From: Flavobacteriaceae bacterium PS02338
GTDB lineage: Bacteria > Bacteroidota > Bacteroidia > Sphingobacteriales > Sphingobacteriaceae
NCBI GenBank assembly: GCA_029959615.1
Contig: JASCOD010000012.1
Coordinates: 62,001-126,000 of the forward strand
Direction of reading: 5' to 3'
DNA: 64,000 bases
In this document: positions 15,992 through 25,562 of the stretch, piece after piece
Layout: every line of letters starts with the position of its first letter
How positions within the stretch are numbered: the stretch's first letter is position 1
Translations under genes and position numbers: made by a program
The notes under the pieces: generated by a model
Database searches by the model: none
What the model was told of the DNA's origin: nothing
The model's input: only the letters and a program-made list of their open reading frames with translations

Positions 15992-18859
15992 ATGAAGAAA
16001 ATATTTCTGTTGATTGCTTTTTCTACCGCTTTTTTGCAGTGCTTAGCGCAAGCTGGTTTAAATCCTATCGTAACCAAGCAATATGTTTTGGGCAGTTTTG
16101 GTATAGTTACTCACGAAAAATCAACTGATATTATAGTAAGTGATGATGATTGGGCTGGCGTAAAACGTGCGGCAATAGATTTACAGGGGGATATTAAGAA
16201 GATAACCGGTCGGCAGGTTTCGCTATTAACAGAGCAGCCTTCTTCTACAGCAATTATAATAGGTACTATCGGTAAGAGCAAGTTGATTAATCAATTAATA
16301 GCTGAAGGTAAGATAGAGGTGGCCGGCGTAGCAGGAAAGTGGGAAAGTACACTACTTCAGGTAGTAAAGAACCCTATGAAAGGTGTAGACAGTGCTTTGG
16401 TAATTGCGGGTAGTGATAAACGAGGAACTATTTATGGTATTTATGAGTTGAGTAGTCAGATTGGCGTTTCACCTTGGTATGATTGGGCTGATGTTACTCC
16501 GCAAAAAAGTAATGCGCTGTATGTCATTTCTGGTAGACACATAATTGCTTCGCCAGCGGTAAAATATAGAGGCATATTTCTTAACGACGAAGCACCAGCA
16601 CTTTCGGGCTGGGCCTACAGCAAATTTGGAGGTTTCAACAGTAAGTTCTATACCAAAGTTTTTGAACTTATCCTTCGTTTAAAGGGCAACTACTTGTGGC
16701 CGGCAATGTGGGGTAGGGCTTTTATTGACGATGATAAGCTTAATCCAGTATTGGCGGATGAATATGGTGTGGTTTTTGGAACGTCGCACCACGAACCTTT
16801 AACTAGAGCGCATGATGAGTGGAAGCGTTTTAAGGGAGGAAAATGGAATTATGACCAGAATCCGCAACAGCTCAAAGAATTTTGGGAAACAGGTTTGCAA
16901 AGGGTAGCAGATAAAGAGCAGATTGTAACCATTGGGATGCGAGGTGATGGCGATGAACCTATGACCGAAGGAACAGCAACGGCCTTGTTAGAACGTATAG
17001 TGAAAGATCAAAGGGATATTATTGAGAAAGTAACGCAAAAGCCCGCAAGCCAAACGCCTCAGTTATGGGCATTGTATAAAGAAGTACAAGACTATTACGA
17101 TAAAGGGATGCGTGTACCCGATGATGTTACGCTGTTATTGTGTGATGATAATTGGGGTAACCTCCGTAAGTTGCCCAAGCTAAATGAAAAGCCGCATGCT
17201 GGCGGCTATGGAATTTATTACCATTTCGACTATGTCGGTGATCCTAGGAACTATAAATGGATTAATACCAATCCGATACAAAAAGTTTGGGAGCAAATGA
17301 ACTTGGCCTATCACTATGATGCCAATCAGATTTGGATTGTAAATGTGGGTGATTTAAAGCCAATGGAATTTCCAATTAGTTTTTTCCTGGATTTTGCTTG
17401 GGCACCGGATGCTATTCCTGCAGAAAAATTACAACAATATACCATTGATTGGGTCAAAAGACAGTTTGGGCCAGTCCACGCCGAACAAACGGCAAAGGTT
17501 ATTGACACTTATGCTAAATACAATGGTAGAGTTAAGCCCGAATTGCTTAGCCAGGCTACCTACAGTTTGGTAGATTACAGAGAGTTTGAAACCGTGGTAA
17601 GTGATTATAAAAACTTAGAAGCTCAAGCTCGTTATATCTATCATCAAATGCCCAGTGACTTAAAGGATGCTTATTATCAGTTGGTTTTACATCCTGTAGA
17701 GGCAAGCGCTAATTTGAATGAACTGTATTATACCGTTGCCAAAAATAAGCTGTATGCTAAACAGGGTAGGTTTGCTACCAATGCTATGGCGGTACGGGCA
17801 GATAGCTTGTTTAAGCGAGATGAGAAAATTACGCATTACTACAACAAAGAAATGTCCAATGGTAAGTGGAACCACATGATGGATCAGACCCATATTGGTT
17901 ATACCAGTTGGCAGCAACCAGATCAAAATGTAATGCCGGAGGTTGTGTTTTTAGCTCCTACAGAGCTGTCTCCAAGCCAACCTAGTATGGGAGTTGCTAT
18001 TGAAGGAAGCACTAATTTTTGGATAGGTAAGTCGACTGTAAGTGATAAATTTCCAGTCTTTAATCGCTATCAAGCGCAATCCTCTTTCTACGTAGAATTG
18101 TTTAACAGGGCTGATGGCAAGATAAAGTATGCTATTAAGGCACCAGATTATTTATTGTTTTCTGCTAAAAATGGCAGCTTTAATCTAGAAAAAAGAGTTG
18201 AAATACAAGTAGATTGGTCGAAGGCACCAAAAGGTAAGTCAAAGGTTAGCCTGCTAATTTCGGGATCAGACGGTTCTAAAATTACTTTACCTCTAACTAT
18301 CGATAATGAGCTGAAGACCAATAAAGAGAATCTATTTGTTGCTCAGGATGGTGTGATTAGTATCGAAGCGGTTAATTATAGACAAGCGGTTGATTCTCGT
18401 CCAGTGTTTTGGAAAACTATTCCTAATTACGGTAAAACACTAGGGGGGATGACTACTACTCCCGTAACCACTACCATACAAAACCTAAACAGTAATACAC
18501 CACATTTATCTTATGATATTTATGTTGATGAAGCTGGAGATTTTACCTTACACACCTTCGTGTCGCCAACCATAGATTTTACCAATAGTGAGGGATTAAA
18601 ATTTGCCATTTCTATTGATGATGAAAAACCTATAGTTGTCAATATCAGCAAAGATTACCAAACGGAAGAAGCTTGGAAGAGATCAGTTGCGGAGAGTATC
18701 AAAATATTTAAAACGCCATTAAAATTTGCTAAGCCAGGTAAATACACCCTGAAATATTGGACATTAACGCCAGGTGTGGTGCTTCAAAAACTGGTGCTGG
18801 ATCTGGGTGGATTAAAACCTAGTTTTCTAGGCCCTAAAGAAACTTTTAACCTAAAATAA
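15992..18859 (+). CDS. GH115 alpha-glucuronidase
   Basis: About 955 aa from ATG 15992, where MKKIFLLIAFSTAFLQCLAQA is a good signal peptide; the longer frame from 15896 would overlap the GH10 gene. GH115 traits include KYRGIFLNDEAPALSGWAY, LKGNYLWPAMWG, FGTSHHEPLTRAHDEW, GMRGDGDEPM and LLLCDDNWGN, with a family-typical C-terminal beta-sandwich (about 700-950). GH115 enzymes remove (methyl)glucuronic acid from internal and terminal xylose of glucuronoxylan. This fits the SDR gene at 37199, which would handle the released uronate. Confidence 0.92.
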   Translation: MKKIFLLIAFSTAFLQCLAQAGLNPIVTKQYVLGSFGIVTHEKSTDIIVSDDDWAGVKRAAIDLQGDIKKITGRQVSLLTEQPSSTAIIIGTIGKSKLINQLIAEGKIEVAGVAGKWESTLLQVVKNPMKGVDSALVIAGSDKRGTIYGIYELSSQIGVSPWYDWADVTPQKSNALYVISGRHIIASPAVKYRGIFLNDEAPALSGWAYSKFGGFNSKFYTKVFELILRLKGNYLWPAMWGRAFIDDDKLNPVLADEYGVVFGTSHHEPLTRAHDEWKRFKGGKWNYDQNPQQLKEFWETGLQRVADKEQIVTIGMRGDGDEPMTEGTATALLERIVKDQRDIIEKVTQKPASQTPQLWALYKEVQDYYDKGMRVPDDVTLLLCDDNWGNLRKLPKLNEKPHAGGYGIYYHFDYVGDPRNYKWINTNPIQKVWEQMNLAYHYDANQIWIVNVGDLKPMEFPISFFLDFAWAPDAIPAEKLQQYTIDWVKRQFGPVHAEQTAKVIDTYAKYNGRVKPELLSQATYSLVDYREFETVVSDYKNLEAQARYIYHQMPSDLKDAYYQLVLHPVEASANLNELYYTVAKNKLYAKQGRFATNAMAVRADSLFKRDEKITHYYNKEMSNGKWNHMMDQTHIGYTSWQQPDQNVMPEVVFLAPTELSPSQPSMGVAIEGSTNFWIGKSTVSDKFPVFNRYQAQSSFYVELFNRADGKIKYAIKAPDYLLFSAKNGSFNLEKRVEIQVDWSKAPKGKSKVSLLISGSDGSKITLPLTIDNELKTNKENLFVAQDGVISIEAVNYRQAVDSRPVFWKTIPNYGKTLGGMTTTPVTTTIQNLNSNTPHLSYDIYVDEAGDFTLHTFVSPTIDFTNSEGLKFAISIDDEKPIVVNISKDYQTEEAWKRSVAESIKIFKTPLKFAKPGKYTLKYWTLTPGVVLQKLVLDLGGLKPSFLGPKETFNLK

Positions 18860-18873
18860 CCATATATAACGAC

Positions 18874-19968
18874 ATGAATAACTTAAACATTAAACTGCTG
18901 AGTTTTGTGCTTGCCACGGGTATTGCCACAGCTTCCTGTCAGCAAAGCAACAAAAAAGCTTCGGAAAAGGCCGATACTTCGAAAGCATCGAAATTTTTGA
19001 GCAAACCATTGGTATGCCACATTTTCACGGCAGACCCATCTGCACATGTTTTTGAAGGAAAGATTTATATCTACCCGTCTCATGATATAGAAGCGGGAAC
19101 GCCAGAGAATGATAATGGCGACCATTTTGATATGAGAGATTACCATGTGCTAAGTATGGATAGCATTGGCGGAAAAGTAACCGACCACGGTATAGCATTA
19201 AGTGTGAAAGATATTCCGTGGGCAGGCAGACAATTGTGGGCACCAGATGCTGCATTTAAGGATGGCACTTATTATTTGTACTTCCCTTTGAAAGACAAAA
19301 ATGATGTATTTAAAATTGGCGTAGCTACGGCTAAAAATCCAGCTGGTCCATTTAAGGCAGAGCCTAAACCAATTGAAGGAAGTTTTAGCATAGACCCAGC
19401 TGTTTTTAAAGATGATGATGGTGCTCACTATATGTATTTTGGCGGTATTTGGGGAGGGCAATTGCAGCGTTGGAGTGGCAAAAAGTATGATGCCAACGGT
19501 TCTAAAACGGATAATCAGAAAGAAGAATCGGCTTCGCTTTCTGCTAAAGTAGCGAAGCTAAGTGCTAATATGTTGCAGTTTGATGGTGAGGTAAAAGATG
19601 TACAGATTTTGGATAAGGAAGGTAAACCTTTGCTAACCAAAGATCACGATAGGCGGTTTTTTGAAGGAAGTTGGATGCATAAATATAAAGGGAAATATTA
19701 CTTCAGCTATTCTACAGGAGATACTCATTTTCTAGCCTATGCTACAGGAGATAGCCCTTATGGACCTTTTACTTACCAAGGTGTATTTATGAATCCCGTA
19801 CAAGGCTGGACCACACATCATTCCATTGTAGAAATAAAAGGTAAATGGTATCTATTTTATCACGATACCGAGTTGTCTAACAAGACACATTTACGTAACG
19901 TAAAAGTAACTCCGCTTACGCATAATGAAGATGGCAGTATTGAATTAATTAAACCTTTGAAGAAATAG
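18874..19968 (+). CDS. GH43 arabinofuranosidase/xylosidase, lipoprotein
   Basis: A 364-aa enzyme with a lipoprotein signal (ATGIATASC) and a five-blade GH43 propeller. The three acidic residues are visible: the base Asp in FTADPSAHVF, the pKa-modulating Asp in SIDPAVFKDDDG, and the acid Glu in FFEGSWMHKYKGKYYFSYS. The start of the catalytic domain (YIYPSHDIEAG) is of a Bacteroidota subfamily acting on arabinose or xylose side chains. The exact specificity is uncertain. It ends the lacI2-GH10-GH115-GH43 operon. Confidence 0.88.
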   Translation: MNNLNIKLLSFVLATGIATASCQQSNKKASEKADTSKASKFLSKPLVCHIFTADPSAHVFEGKIYIYPSHDIEAGTPENDNGDHFDMRDYHVLSMDSIGGKVTDHGIALSVKDIPWAGRQLWAPDAAFKDGTYYLYFPLKDKNDVFKIGVATAKNPAGPFKAEPKPIEGSFSIDPAVFKDDDGAHYMYFGGIWGGQLQRWSGKKYDANGSKTDNQKEESASLSAKVAKLSANMLQFDGEVKDVQILDKEGKPLLTKDHDRRFFEGSWMHKYKGKYYFSYSTGDTHFLAYATGDSPYGPFTYQGVFMNPVQGWTTHHSIVEIKGKWYLFYHDTELSNKTHLRNVKVTPLTHNEDGSIELIKPLKK

Positions 19969-20017
19969 CAATTTTGGCTTTAAATAACGTGAATTATGGG
20001 CCTTAATCTAGTTTAAC

Positions 20018-20117
20018 TGACCCTGAAATAAATTTACAGGTAGCTTTCCGCTTCGCTACAGGTCAGGGTGACGGTATATGGGCGTTTCGTCATGCTGAAT
20101 TTATTTCAGCATCAGCT
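20018..20117. repeat. Degenerate intergenic repeat with inverted copies
   Basis: CTGACCCTGAAATAAATTT, GGTCAGGGTGACGG and GTCATGCTGAATTTATTTCAGCATC lie in a row. The last contains ATGCTGAA/TTCAGCAT inverted arms around TTTA. Such elements recur between genes of Sphingobacteriaceae and Flavobacteria (from memory). No gene was seen in this 292-bp gap. Confidence 0.45.
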
Positions 20118-20207
20118 TTTAAGGCAGTTTTTAGCAATACTTGAAACTAGTAAAGATATAATCTGCTGATAATCATATAGGAATACCTATAACTTAGGTT
20201 GAATAAG

Positions 20208-20235
20208 AAAGCCCCGAATGTTAGTTCGGGGCTTT
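20208..20235. terminator. Bidirectional terminator between convergent genes
   Basis: A 10-bp stem (aaagccccgaa / ttcggggctttt) with loop tgttag has T-rich runs on both strands. It serves the GH43 operon from the left and the T9SS glycan-binding gene from the right. Confidence 0.85.
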
Positions 20236-20260
20236 TCTGTTATTGGTATTTTGGGAGATA

Positions 20261-21883
20261 TTACTTAATTAATAGCTTGCTGGTTTGTAATAGGTTTTGA
20301 CCACTAATTTTAACGAAATACAAACCTGCATTTAAAGCTTGTGGTAGACTTACTGTATTTATTCCTTCAACAGCGCTTAGTGTATCTGTTTTTAGTGTTT
20401 TTCCTATAATGTCTGTGAGCTGAATGTTAATGGTTCTGCCTGCATAATTGTTCAAATTGAAATTGAACTTTCCTGTGGTTGGGTTTGGATACAATGCTAG
20501 CTCTGTATTGCTAAGCTCAAATTTTGCTGAAGCAACTTCTTTGATTTCATTGATTTTGCCATCCAAGTCATACTGTAGAAGCTTGTAGTAGTTTTTGCCT
20601 TTTAATGGATTTACATCGGTAAAGCTGTAATTGCTTCCTGTGTTTTTAGCCGACACTTTTGTTAAATATTTAAAAGTACCATCTTCGCCAGCTCTTAACA
20701 ATTCAAAATGACTGGCATTGGTTTCTGTTTCGGTTTTCCAGTTTACAGCAATCGAATTAAGATTGGCCTTTGCGGAAAAAGAACTAAGTGTTACCGGAAG
20801 AGCAGTGAGGTCAATTATGCTAAGGTTATCTAGTTCTACAAAACCAGTTGCCCCGATATTGAAATGAAACTTTAAGCTTCCCTGTGTTTTACCTGCCGCA
20901 ACTGTAAAAAGAGACTGTACTTCGGTCCAAGTGCTAGTATTTGTTGTTACCGTTATCGCTCCACTGCTTATGGTACTGAATGAAGGATCTTGTATGTTCC
21001 AATTAAACTCTTTGTTTGATTTATAGTAGAATTTTAGCTGATACTGATGTCCAGGTACAAGCGTGAAATTGTCACTGGCAAATTGAATATCCCAAGCTTG
21101 AGCACCACTTACAGTTGGCACATCAATTCTTGCATATCTTGAGCCTTCTTGCGCAGCAACACCAGACTGAGCTAGCATAGTAGACGAGTACATATTTGAC
21201 CTAGCCCAATTTAGAAAGCCATCTCCACCGTTGCTGGTTTCTAGGTTCCCATTGGTTACTATGTTGGTTCCGCCTGTAGCAACTACCACATTTGTAAGTT
21301 GCACATTGTCAATCATTGTGGTGCCAGCATCTTTACCAAATTGGAATTTAACTTTAATATTTCCAGTGGTAGTTAAGTCTGAACCTGCAATAAAAGTATA
21401 CTCAAAAAGTGTCCAACTAGATGCTGTAGCAGTGATGGTGGCAAAGTATGTGTTTGGTGCTGTTCCATTATTGTTTTCTACACCAGCTTTAAAACTATGT
21501 CCAGCTGTGTTTTTGTAATAAAAAGATAGTTTATAAGTTTTCCCAACAACCAAAGAATTATTAGGATACGCTGCATCGGTTATGTTCTGGTAATTTACAG
21601 CTTGTAGCATATAATGATCTGTATATCCACTAGAAGGGGTAACCGCTTTTAAGTATGCTGTACCGTCTTGAGCGGTGCCATCTACCGTTCTTGTAATTAG
21701 TGTATTAGCGTTTGTGCCACCTCTATACCAACGATAGGTAGGGTTGGTTGCGTCGGGAGTGGCGGTATCATAATCCTCAAAACTTGGACTATTGTTTAAT
21801 AAATTTTGCGCCATAGCATTACCTGCTAGGGCCATTCCAAGGAACAGTAACTTAATTCCTTTTTTTAGTAGTTGTTTTTTCAT
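20261..21883 (-). CDS. T9SS-exported protein with two carbohydrate-binding-like modules
   Basis: A 540-aa protein: signal peptide (FLGMALAGNAMAQ), two tandem CBM4/9-like jelly rolls (about 27-200 and 205-365; repeated patterns LVVGKTYKLSFYYKN and LVPGHQYQLKFYYKS, each ending in a MIDNVQL/ELDNLSI strand), a linker region (about 366-450, ALPVTLSSFSAKANLNSIAV), and a T9SS sorting tail (YPNPTTGKFNF ... LNAGLYFVKISG). There is no catalytic domain. It would be placed on the cell surface or released and bind xylan. An operator-like palindrome lies 30 bp upstream of the start, so it belongs to the xylan regulon. Confidence 0.8.
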   Translation of the reverse strand: MKKQLLKKGIKLLFLGMALAGNAMAQNLLNNSPSFEDYDTATPDATNPTYRWYRGGTNANTLITRTVDGTAQDGTAYLKAVTPSSGYTDHYMLQAVNYQNITDAAYPNNSLVVGKTYKLSFYYKNTAGHSFKAGVENNNGTAPNTYFATITATASSWTLFEYTFIAGSDLTTTGNIKVKFQFGKDAGTTMIDNVQLTNVVVATGGTNIVTNGNLETSNGGDGFLNWARSNMYSSTMLAQSGVAAQEGSRYARIDVPTVSGAQAWDIQFASDNFTLVPGHQYQLKFYYKSNKEFNWNIQDPSFSTISSGAITVTTNTSTWTEVQSLFTVAAGKTQGSLKFHFNIGATGFVELDNLSIIDLTALPVTLSSFSAKANLNSIAVNWKTETETNASHFELLRAGEDGTFKYLTKVSAKNTGSNYSFTDVNPLKGKNYYKLLQYDLDGKINEIKEVASAKFELSNTELALYPNPTTGKFNFNLNNYAGRTINIQLTDIIGKTLKTDTLSAVEGINTVSLPQALNAGLYFVKISGQNLLQTSKLLIK

Positions 21884-21913
21884 AATTCTTAAGGTTTATA
21901 AAGGTTATTAATT

Positions 21914-21927
21914 TGCAATCGGTTGCA
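21914..21927. promoter_or_regulatory. LacI-type operator TGCAATCGGTTGCA
   Basis: The reverse complement of the 13753 site, in the 61-bp gap upstream of the T9SS protein gene and just past the GH43 stop. It suggests a promoter between the two same-strand genes. Confidence 0.65.
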
Positions 21928-21944
21928 TTGGTTTGTAAATTTTT

Positions 21945-23615
21945 TTACCTGTGATAGATTGGGTCATTCCCTGCATAATCTAACCACTTAAAATGTGCGG
22001 TATTTTTAGTTTTTTCTCCGTTAGTGGTTGCATACATTGCGTACAATGAGCCTACAAATCCGCCAGCTACATTAGTGCTTAATAGTTTTGCATCTACATT
22101 GGCTTTTAGCAATTGCCATTCATTTGGTTTTAGCGCATAGTAAAAGCTATAGTATTTTCCTTTGGCTTCTATTTTTAGGTAGATTTTCTCTGCATTTGGT
22201 ATAGACACCTGCTCAATTAAATTGGTAGTTTTTGTTTTTGGCTTACTAGCATGTAGCTGAATTACATTTTTTCCTTTAGCTACAGATTTACTTAAAAAAT
22301 AGAAATGGTCTTCGTTTTGGAAAATCAATAAACCAGCTTGTTCGTTTTCTTTGTTCGCGTTAAAACTAAGTTCGGTACTAACACTCCCAAACAGGTGTTG
22401 CTGGCGTTTTCCCACAAAAGCTGGCTGCCCGTTATCCATACAGGTTTCGGGCTTTAGTTTAATGCTAAGCCCATCTTTTTTACTGAGTTTAAACCAAGTG
22501 GTATCTAAGGTTCTTAAAAATAGGAGGGCCGGATCTAAGGATTTTTCAAAAGTGGTTCTGTAGGTGAAATTTCCACTTTGTGGAGGTGTGTTTTTTTGTT
22601 TAAATTCCTTAAAGCCGAATTGGTAGCTGTATTGTATTTCGTTCTGATCGGCATTGATAATTGGCCAATCGTTTTTCCAAGCTACAGGGGCAATAAAGGT
22701 TTCCCTTCCAGTATTGTAATAATCACCCTCATAAGGTCGTACTGCCAAAAATAAAGCGTAGGTTTTGCCATCTGGACCTTCAACCAATTCTGCATGTCCA
22801 GCAGAGGTGATTGGATTTTTACGATTTGGATCTAAATGCCGTTGGGTTAAAATGGGGTTGTTCTCATAGGAAATGTATGGACCCATTGGGCTTTTACTTC
22901 TCAAGATAACTTGCGAATGGTTTACCGAAGTACCTCCTTCGGCAGCACAGAGGTAATACCAGCCATTGCGTTTAAAAATATGTGGTCCTTCAATCCATTC
23001 GGGATTTTTAGTGATGTCTACACCTCCGTTTACCAGTATCTTTTCTTCACCAACCACTTTTAAATTTTGGTAATCAAATTCATAAGCACGAAGCGTTCTA
23101 TGGCCACTGTATAGTGCTTTACAGTTAGGGGGATCACTATTGTAAACAATGTAGCACTTGTTCTCGGTATCAAAAAACAATGATGGATCTATGCCTTTCA
23201 CCTCGGGCAACCAAGTGGGGTTACTCCATGGCCCTGAAGGATCTTTTGCCGTAACTACAAAATTCCCTTTTCTATCTATTAAGGTACAGGTTACATAGTA
23301 AGTGCCATTGTGATGGATGATAGAAGGAGCGAATAATCCTCTTGAAACGCCGTCGCCTATAAAATTCATTTGGCTAGGTCTATCAATTACATTTCCTATT
23401 TGCTTCCAATTTTTGAGATCTTTACTATGGAATACGGGAATACCAGGGAAATAAGAAAAAGTAGAATTCACCAAATAAAAATCATCACCTACTCTCGTTA
23501 CACTAGGGTCTGGATAAAAGCCTGCTAAAACAGGGTTTTTAATAGTGATTTGAGCGTGTAATAAATTAGCTGTCAGTAGTATAATAGCAATAAATGCTTT
23601 TTTGAGGAGATACAT
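21945..23615 (-). CDS. GH43 beta-xylosidase/arabinofuranosidase, two-domain
   Basis: A 556-aa enzyme with a signal peptide (IILLTANLLHAQ). The N-terminal GH43 propeller shows base Asp in GFYPDPSVTRVGDDFYL, Asp in VKGIDPSLFFD, and acid Glu in WIEGPHIFKRNGWYYL. The C-terminal beta-sandwich (about 350-550) is the GH43_C2-type extension seen in exo-acting xylosidases. It should trim xylo-oligosaccharides or arabinose branches in the periplasm. It is divergent from the GH35-like gene, and an operator sits in the shared 147-bp upstream region. Confidence 0.9.
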   Translation of the reverse strand: MYLLKKAFIAIILLTANLLHAQITIKNPVLAGFYPDPSVTRVGDDFYLVNSTFSYFPGIPVFHSKDLKNWKQIGNVIDRPSQMNFIGDGVSRGLFAPSIIHHNGTYYVTCTLIDRKGNFVVTAKDPSGPWSNPTWLPEVKGIDPSLFFDTENKCYIVYNSDPPNCKALYSGHRTLRAYEFDYQNLKVVGEEKILVNGGVDITKNPEWIEGPHIFKRNGWYYLCAAEGGTSVNHSQVILRSKSPMGPYISYENNPILTQRHLDPNRKNPITSAGHAELVEGPDGKTYALFLAVRPYEGDYYNTGRETFIAPVAWKNDWPIINADQNEIQYSYQFGFKEFKQKNTPPQSGNFTYRTTFEKSLDPALLFLRTLDTTWFKLSKKDGLSIKLKPETCMDNGQPAFVGKRQQHLFGSVSTELSFNANKENEQAGLLIFQNEDHFYFLSKSVAKGKNVIQLHASKPKTKTTNLIEQVSIPNAEKIYLKIEAKGKYYSFYYALKPNEWQLLKANVDAKLLSTNVAGGFVGSLYAMYATTNGEKTKNTAHFKWLDYAGNDPIYHR

Positions 23616-23659
23616 ATACTTGGTTATATGGTATGAAGTTAAATAATGTTTTTTATTTA

Positions 23660-23673
23660 TGCAACCGATTGCA
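23660..23673. promoter_or_regulatory. LacI-type operator TGCAACCGATTGCA
   Basis: Identical 14 bp to the 13753 and 36991 sites. The flanks also match 13753 (TTTTTTATT before, AAATAAATC and TACTTTAG after), so the two promoters share a common ancestor or strong constraint. It lies between divergent GH43 and GH35-like genes. Confidence 0.7.
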
Positions 23674-23698
23674 ATTAAAAAATAAATCTGTACTTTAG
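23669..23698 (+). promoter_or_regulatory. Promoter of GH35-like gene
   Basis: TTG at 23669-23671 inside the operator, 19 nt, then TACTTTAG at 23691-23698. The ATG is 65 nt downstream. Confidence 0.5.
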
Positions 23699-23762
23699 GG
23701 ATATAGAAATTTACCTATAAGCAAGGAAGATTCTATAGTTAATCCAAATATTTGTAAGCTCA

Positions 23763-25370
23763 ATGAACAAGTTATTTTTTTTAATCGTTTTATTTTTTCT
23801 TTTTGATTTAAGTGCAAATGCACAGACTTACCTTAAGAAACAAGGTACTACCCAGCAGTTATATGTTCAGGACAAGCCTTTTCTTGTTTTGGGAGGAGAA
23901 CTATCGAATTCTGCAGCCTCTGATAAGACTTATATGGAGTATGCATGGCCAAAAGTTAAAAAACTGAATGTAAATACGGTGCTTGCCCCTATATATTGGG
24001 AGCTAATGGAGCCTAGGGAAGGAAAGTTTGAGTTCGACTTGGTAGACGACCTCATTGAAAATGCCAGAAAGAACCAAATAAAGTTAGTGTTTTTGTGGTT
24101 TGGTGCATGGAAAAATAGTATGACTTGTTATGCACCTGCATGGGTCAAAACAGATGTGAAGCGCTTCCCGAGAGCTTTGTCTAAAGATGGTAAGCCTCAG
24201 GAAATATTAAGCCCTTTTTATGAAAACAACTTACAGGCAGATATTAAGGCTTTTGCCGCGTTGATGAAACACATTAAAGGTGTAGATTCTAAAGAGCAAA
24301 CTGTGGTAATGATACAGGTAGAGAATGAAATTGGAATGCTACCTGATGCGAGAGATTATTCTCTTTTGGCCAATCAACGCTTTGTTGAAAATGTTCCTGC
24401 TGGTTTTACGCAGTATTTAACTTCAAATGAGAAAGATATACTTCCTGAATTAAAGAGTGTATGGGAAAAAGGCGGTTTGAAAAAACTAGGAACTTGGGAG
24501 CAGCTATTTGGAAAGAGCTTAGCTACAGATGAGATTTTTATGGCTTGGTATTATGCTCAGTTTATAGAAAAGTTAACTGCTGCAGGTAAGGAACAGTACA
24601 ATATCCCTATGTTTTTAAATGCGGCGCTAAATTATAAGCGAGAAGCCAAACCTGGTGAGTACCCTAGTGCAGGACCTTTGCCACATATCATGGATGTTTG
24701 GAAAGCGGGTGCGCCAAGCGTTGATTTCCTGTCTCCCGATTTTTATAATCCAGACTTTAAATATTGGAATGACTTATATGTACGAGCTAATAATCCATTA
24801 TTTATACCCGAAATTAAATTTGAGCAAGGTGTAGCGGGCAAGGCATTTTATGCTTTGGGGCATTATAACGGGATGGGTTTTTCGCCATTTTCTATTGAAA
24901 CTGGTGCCGAATTAGAAAATAGGGAAATTACGGAGAGCTATAAATTACTTTCGCAGTTAAGTCCCTTGATTTTGAAATATAGAGGATTAGGTAATTTGGA
25001 AGGTGTGTTGTTTGATAAGCAAGATAAAAAGAAAGAATTGAAATACGCAGATTATACCTTGTCGTTTAGTCACGACTTAAGTTTGGGTTGGTCGGGGAAA
25101 TCTAAAGATGAAGTTTGGCCACTAACTGGTGCAATGATTATAAAAATTGCCGAAAATGAATTTATTGTTGCTGGTACTGGTGTAGTAGCTACTTTTAAAA
25201 CCAACAATGGCAAAACTGCCGGTATCTTAAGTGTAGATGAATTAAAATATAAAGATGGAGAATTGGTGAATGGTTTGCGTTTAAATGGGGATCAGAATCA
25301 TCAAGGTCGTCATTTGAGGATACCAGAAGGTAATTTTAGTATTCAGAGAGTTAAACTTTATAACTATTAG
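23763..25370 (+). CDS. GH35-like beta-galactosidase family enzyme with C-terminal DUF5597-type domain
   Basis: A 535-aa enzyme with a signal peptide (LFDLSANAQ). The barrel shows the clan A pattern: LAPIYWELMEPREGKFEFD early, acid/base Glu in MIQVENEIGM, and nucleophile Glu in FIPEIKFEQG. A C-terminal beta-domain (about 375-535) resembles DUF5597. Such enzymes remove terminal beta-galactose or related sugars; here a decoration of xylan or another hemicellulose is possible. Substrate is not certain. The operator-containing promoter upstream ties it to the xylan regulon. Confidence 0.8.
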   Translation: MNKLFFLIVLFFLFDLSANAQTYLKKQGTTQQLYVQDKPFLVLGGELSNSAASDKTYMEYAWPKVKKLNVNTVLAPIYWELMEPREGKFEFDLVDDLIENARKNQIKLVFLWFGAWKNSMTCYAPAWVKTDVKRFPRALSKDGKPQEILSPFYENNLQADIKAFAALMKHIKGVDSKEQTVVMIQVENEIGMLPDARDYSLLANQRFVENVPAGFTQYLTSNEKDILPELKSVWEKGGLKKLGTWEQLFGKSLATDEIFMAWYYAQFIEKLTAAGKEQYNIPMFLNAALNYKREAKPGEYPSAGPLPHIMDVWKAGAPSVDFLSPDFYNPDFKYWNDLYVRANNPLFIPEIKFEQGVAGKAFYALGHYNGMGFSPFSIETGAELENREITESYKLLSQLSPLILKYRGLGNLEGVLFDKQDKKKELKYADYTLSFSHDLSLGWSGKSKDEVWPLTGAMIIKIAENEFIVAGTGVVATFKTNNGKTAGILSVDELKYKDGELVNGLRLNGDQNHQGRHLRIPEGNFSIQRVKLYNY

Positions 25371-25473
25371 CATTTATCGGATATAGGTAAATAGGCATGA
25401 TGTGTCACCTTTTGGAGAGAGGTAAGGGGGAGTGATTTTTAACAAAAATACATTTATGAAGCTGTTTAAAGGG

Positions 25474-25545
25474 CTGTTGTCGGGGGCGCCAACAGTTAAA
25501 AATGGGACAGTAAATGAACCGCTAATGTTGGCGTCCCCGCCAACG
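25474..25545. repeat. Twin-hairpin REP-like element, copy A
   Basis: Two palindromes lie 30 bp apart: CTGTTGTCGGGGGCGCCAACAG (25474-25495, one mismatch) and TGTTGGCGTCCCCGCCAACG (25526-25545). The second is nearly the reverse complement of the first. The pattern is that of paired REP sequences. A related pair sits on the other side of the next gene. The downstream start codon is only 17 bp away. Confidence 0.65.
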
Positions 25546-25562
25546 TGTACATAAATTATAAA

